From Polyangiaceae bacterium (GTDB taxonomy: Bacteria > Myxococcota_A > Polyangia > Polyangiales > Polyangiaceae), in the NCBI GenBank assembly GCA_016719945.1, contig JADJYE010000017.1:98720-162719 (forward strand): a stretch of 64,000 bases of DNA, written 5' to 3'. Every line of letters begins with the position of its first letter. Within the stretch, counting starts at the first letter, position 1. The notes beneath the pieces are model-generated. The model was not told the DNA's origin and searched no databases. It saw nothing but the letters and a program-made list of their open reading frames with translations. The translations under genes and the position numbers were made by a program. Below, in pieces: positions 63,229 to 64,000 of this stretch.

Positions 63229-64000
63229 ATGAGCGACGACGCTTGGCTCCTCAGCATGCATCGAACGTCTACTCACAGGCCGGTGAGGATGGCATCCTCG
63301 GGAAGGTTCTCGATACGCTGGTCGAGAGAACGGGCTGGTGCGTCGAGTTCGGTGCCTGGGATGGGCTACATTTTAGCAATACTGCGCATCTCATCCGGTC
63401 GCGCGGGTACAAGGCCGTGATGATCGAGGCCTCCGCGGAGCGCTTCAAAGGAGCTCCAAAGGACCTACGCCGACAATCCAGGGGTCCACCCCGTGTGTGC
63501 TTTCGTTGGCTTCACGCCGACCGATAACCTCGACACGATCCTCGAGCGCACACCCATTCCGAAGACGTTCGACCTTCTTTCGATCGATATCGATGGCAAC
63601 GACTATCACGTGTGGGCGGCGACGACGGCCTACCAGCCGCTGTGCGTGATCATCGAGTACAATCCGACGATCCCGCACGGGGTGGAGTTCATTCAGGCGA
63701 AGGACCCGAAGGTCATGCACGGCGCGAGCCTGGACTCCCTGGTCTCCCTGGGCAAGGAGAAGGGATACGAGCTGGTCGCGGCGACGAGGTACAACGGCAT
63801 CTTCGTGCGACGTGACCAGTTCGCTGCCTTTGGTATCCGTGACAATTCGGTCGCGAAGCTGAGGCGGGATCAGAGCCGCGTGACGCATGTCTTCAGCGGC
63901 TACGACGGAACTGTCTTCGTGCGGGGCTGGGGCGCGCTCCCCTGGCATGACGTGCCCTACGGTGAATCCGCTGATCCAACCGCTGCCTCGCTTTCTGCGA
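63229..64000 (+). CDS. FkbM-like methyltransferase, incomplete at the window end (frameshifted)
   Basis: ATG 63229 starts a protein that must change frame twice. After SDDAWLL one base is missing near 63250-63255, giving QHASNVYSQAGEDGILGKVL and WCVEFGAWDGLHFSNTAHLI. One A is extra in the AAA run 63447-63449, giving RFKELQRTYADNPGVHPVCA, then LLSIDIDGNDYHVWAATTAY and CVIIEYNPTIPHGVEF to the end of the window. The FGAWDG and SIDIDGNDYHVW motifs resemble FkbM-type methyltransferases. The gene runs past base 64000, so its end is unknown. Confidence 0.65.

Overview
The window is GC-rich DNA from a Myxococcota bacterium, most likely of the Polyangiales/Sorangium-Sandaracinus type. The evidence is a protein with DUF4215-type myxobacterial disulfide repeats and a MYXO-CTERM-like tail, three serine/threonine kinases (one fused to a sigma-54 activator), lipoproteins with long Gly-rich linkers after the lipobox, three tandem bactofilins, and a sterol 14-alpha-demethylase fused to a ferredoxin. 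The family names come from motifs read by eye; no database search was possible.

Layout. 0-1 kb: the tail of an unknown protein and a Phd/PIN toxin-antitoxin-like pair. 1-6 kb: F-type ATP synthase genes for b', b, delta, alpha and gamma, without beta or epsilon; subunit b has a signal-peptide-led Pro/His-rich N-terminal domain and alpha has a large insertion. 6-11 kb: YciO-like protein, GMC oxidoreductase, nitrilase-family amidase and a TlpA/DUF3570/DUF4266 operon. 11-24 kb: PBP1A, a tail-anchored kinase, PgeF, a TerB/DUF697 protein, a triple-Kazal lipoprotein and a 1594-residue kinase-TPR-GAF-sigma-54 activator. 24-33 kb: a Cys-rich surface protein, the CYP51-ferredoxin/TetR operon, cystathionine beta-synthase, a PQQ-type sugar dehydrogenase and glyQ. 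33-40 kb: a B3/4-domain protein, two tandem paralogues of an unrecognised family, a large FG-GAP lipoprotein and pyrE. 40-47 kb: bactofilins, thioredoxin, GT2, kinase-propeller protein, and a lipoprotein rhodanese with an in-frame UGA. 47-54 kb: beta-helix lipoprotein, gap-pgk-tpiA, a nine-unit 50-bp repeat array and secG. 54-64 kb: a surface-polysaccharide locus (GT-C, acetyltransferase-aminotransferase fusion, UDP-glucuronate decarboxylase, GDP-mannose dehydratase, methyltransferases, GT4).

The two strongest candidates for something undescribed are the rhodanese-like lipoprotein at 46554-47000, which looks like a selenoprotein (UGA in a U-x-x-C motif, homologous reading frame after the UGA, and a SECIS-like hairpin at the right distance), and the repeat array at 53184-53847, whose 50-bp units have terminal inverted repeats and start at intervals close to whole turns of the DNA helix.

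A caution on quality: reading frames are intact from 0 to 34 kb and from about 39 to 54 kb, but genes at 34-38.5 kb and especially 54.3-63.5 kb break repeatedly, often by one base in C or G runs. I read these mainly as sequencing or assembly indels and give whole-gene spans with the break points.
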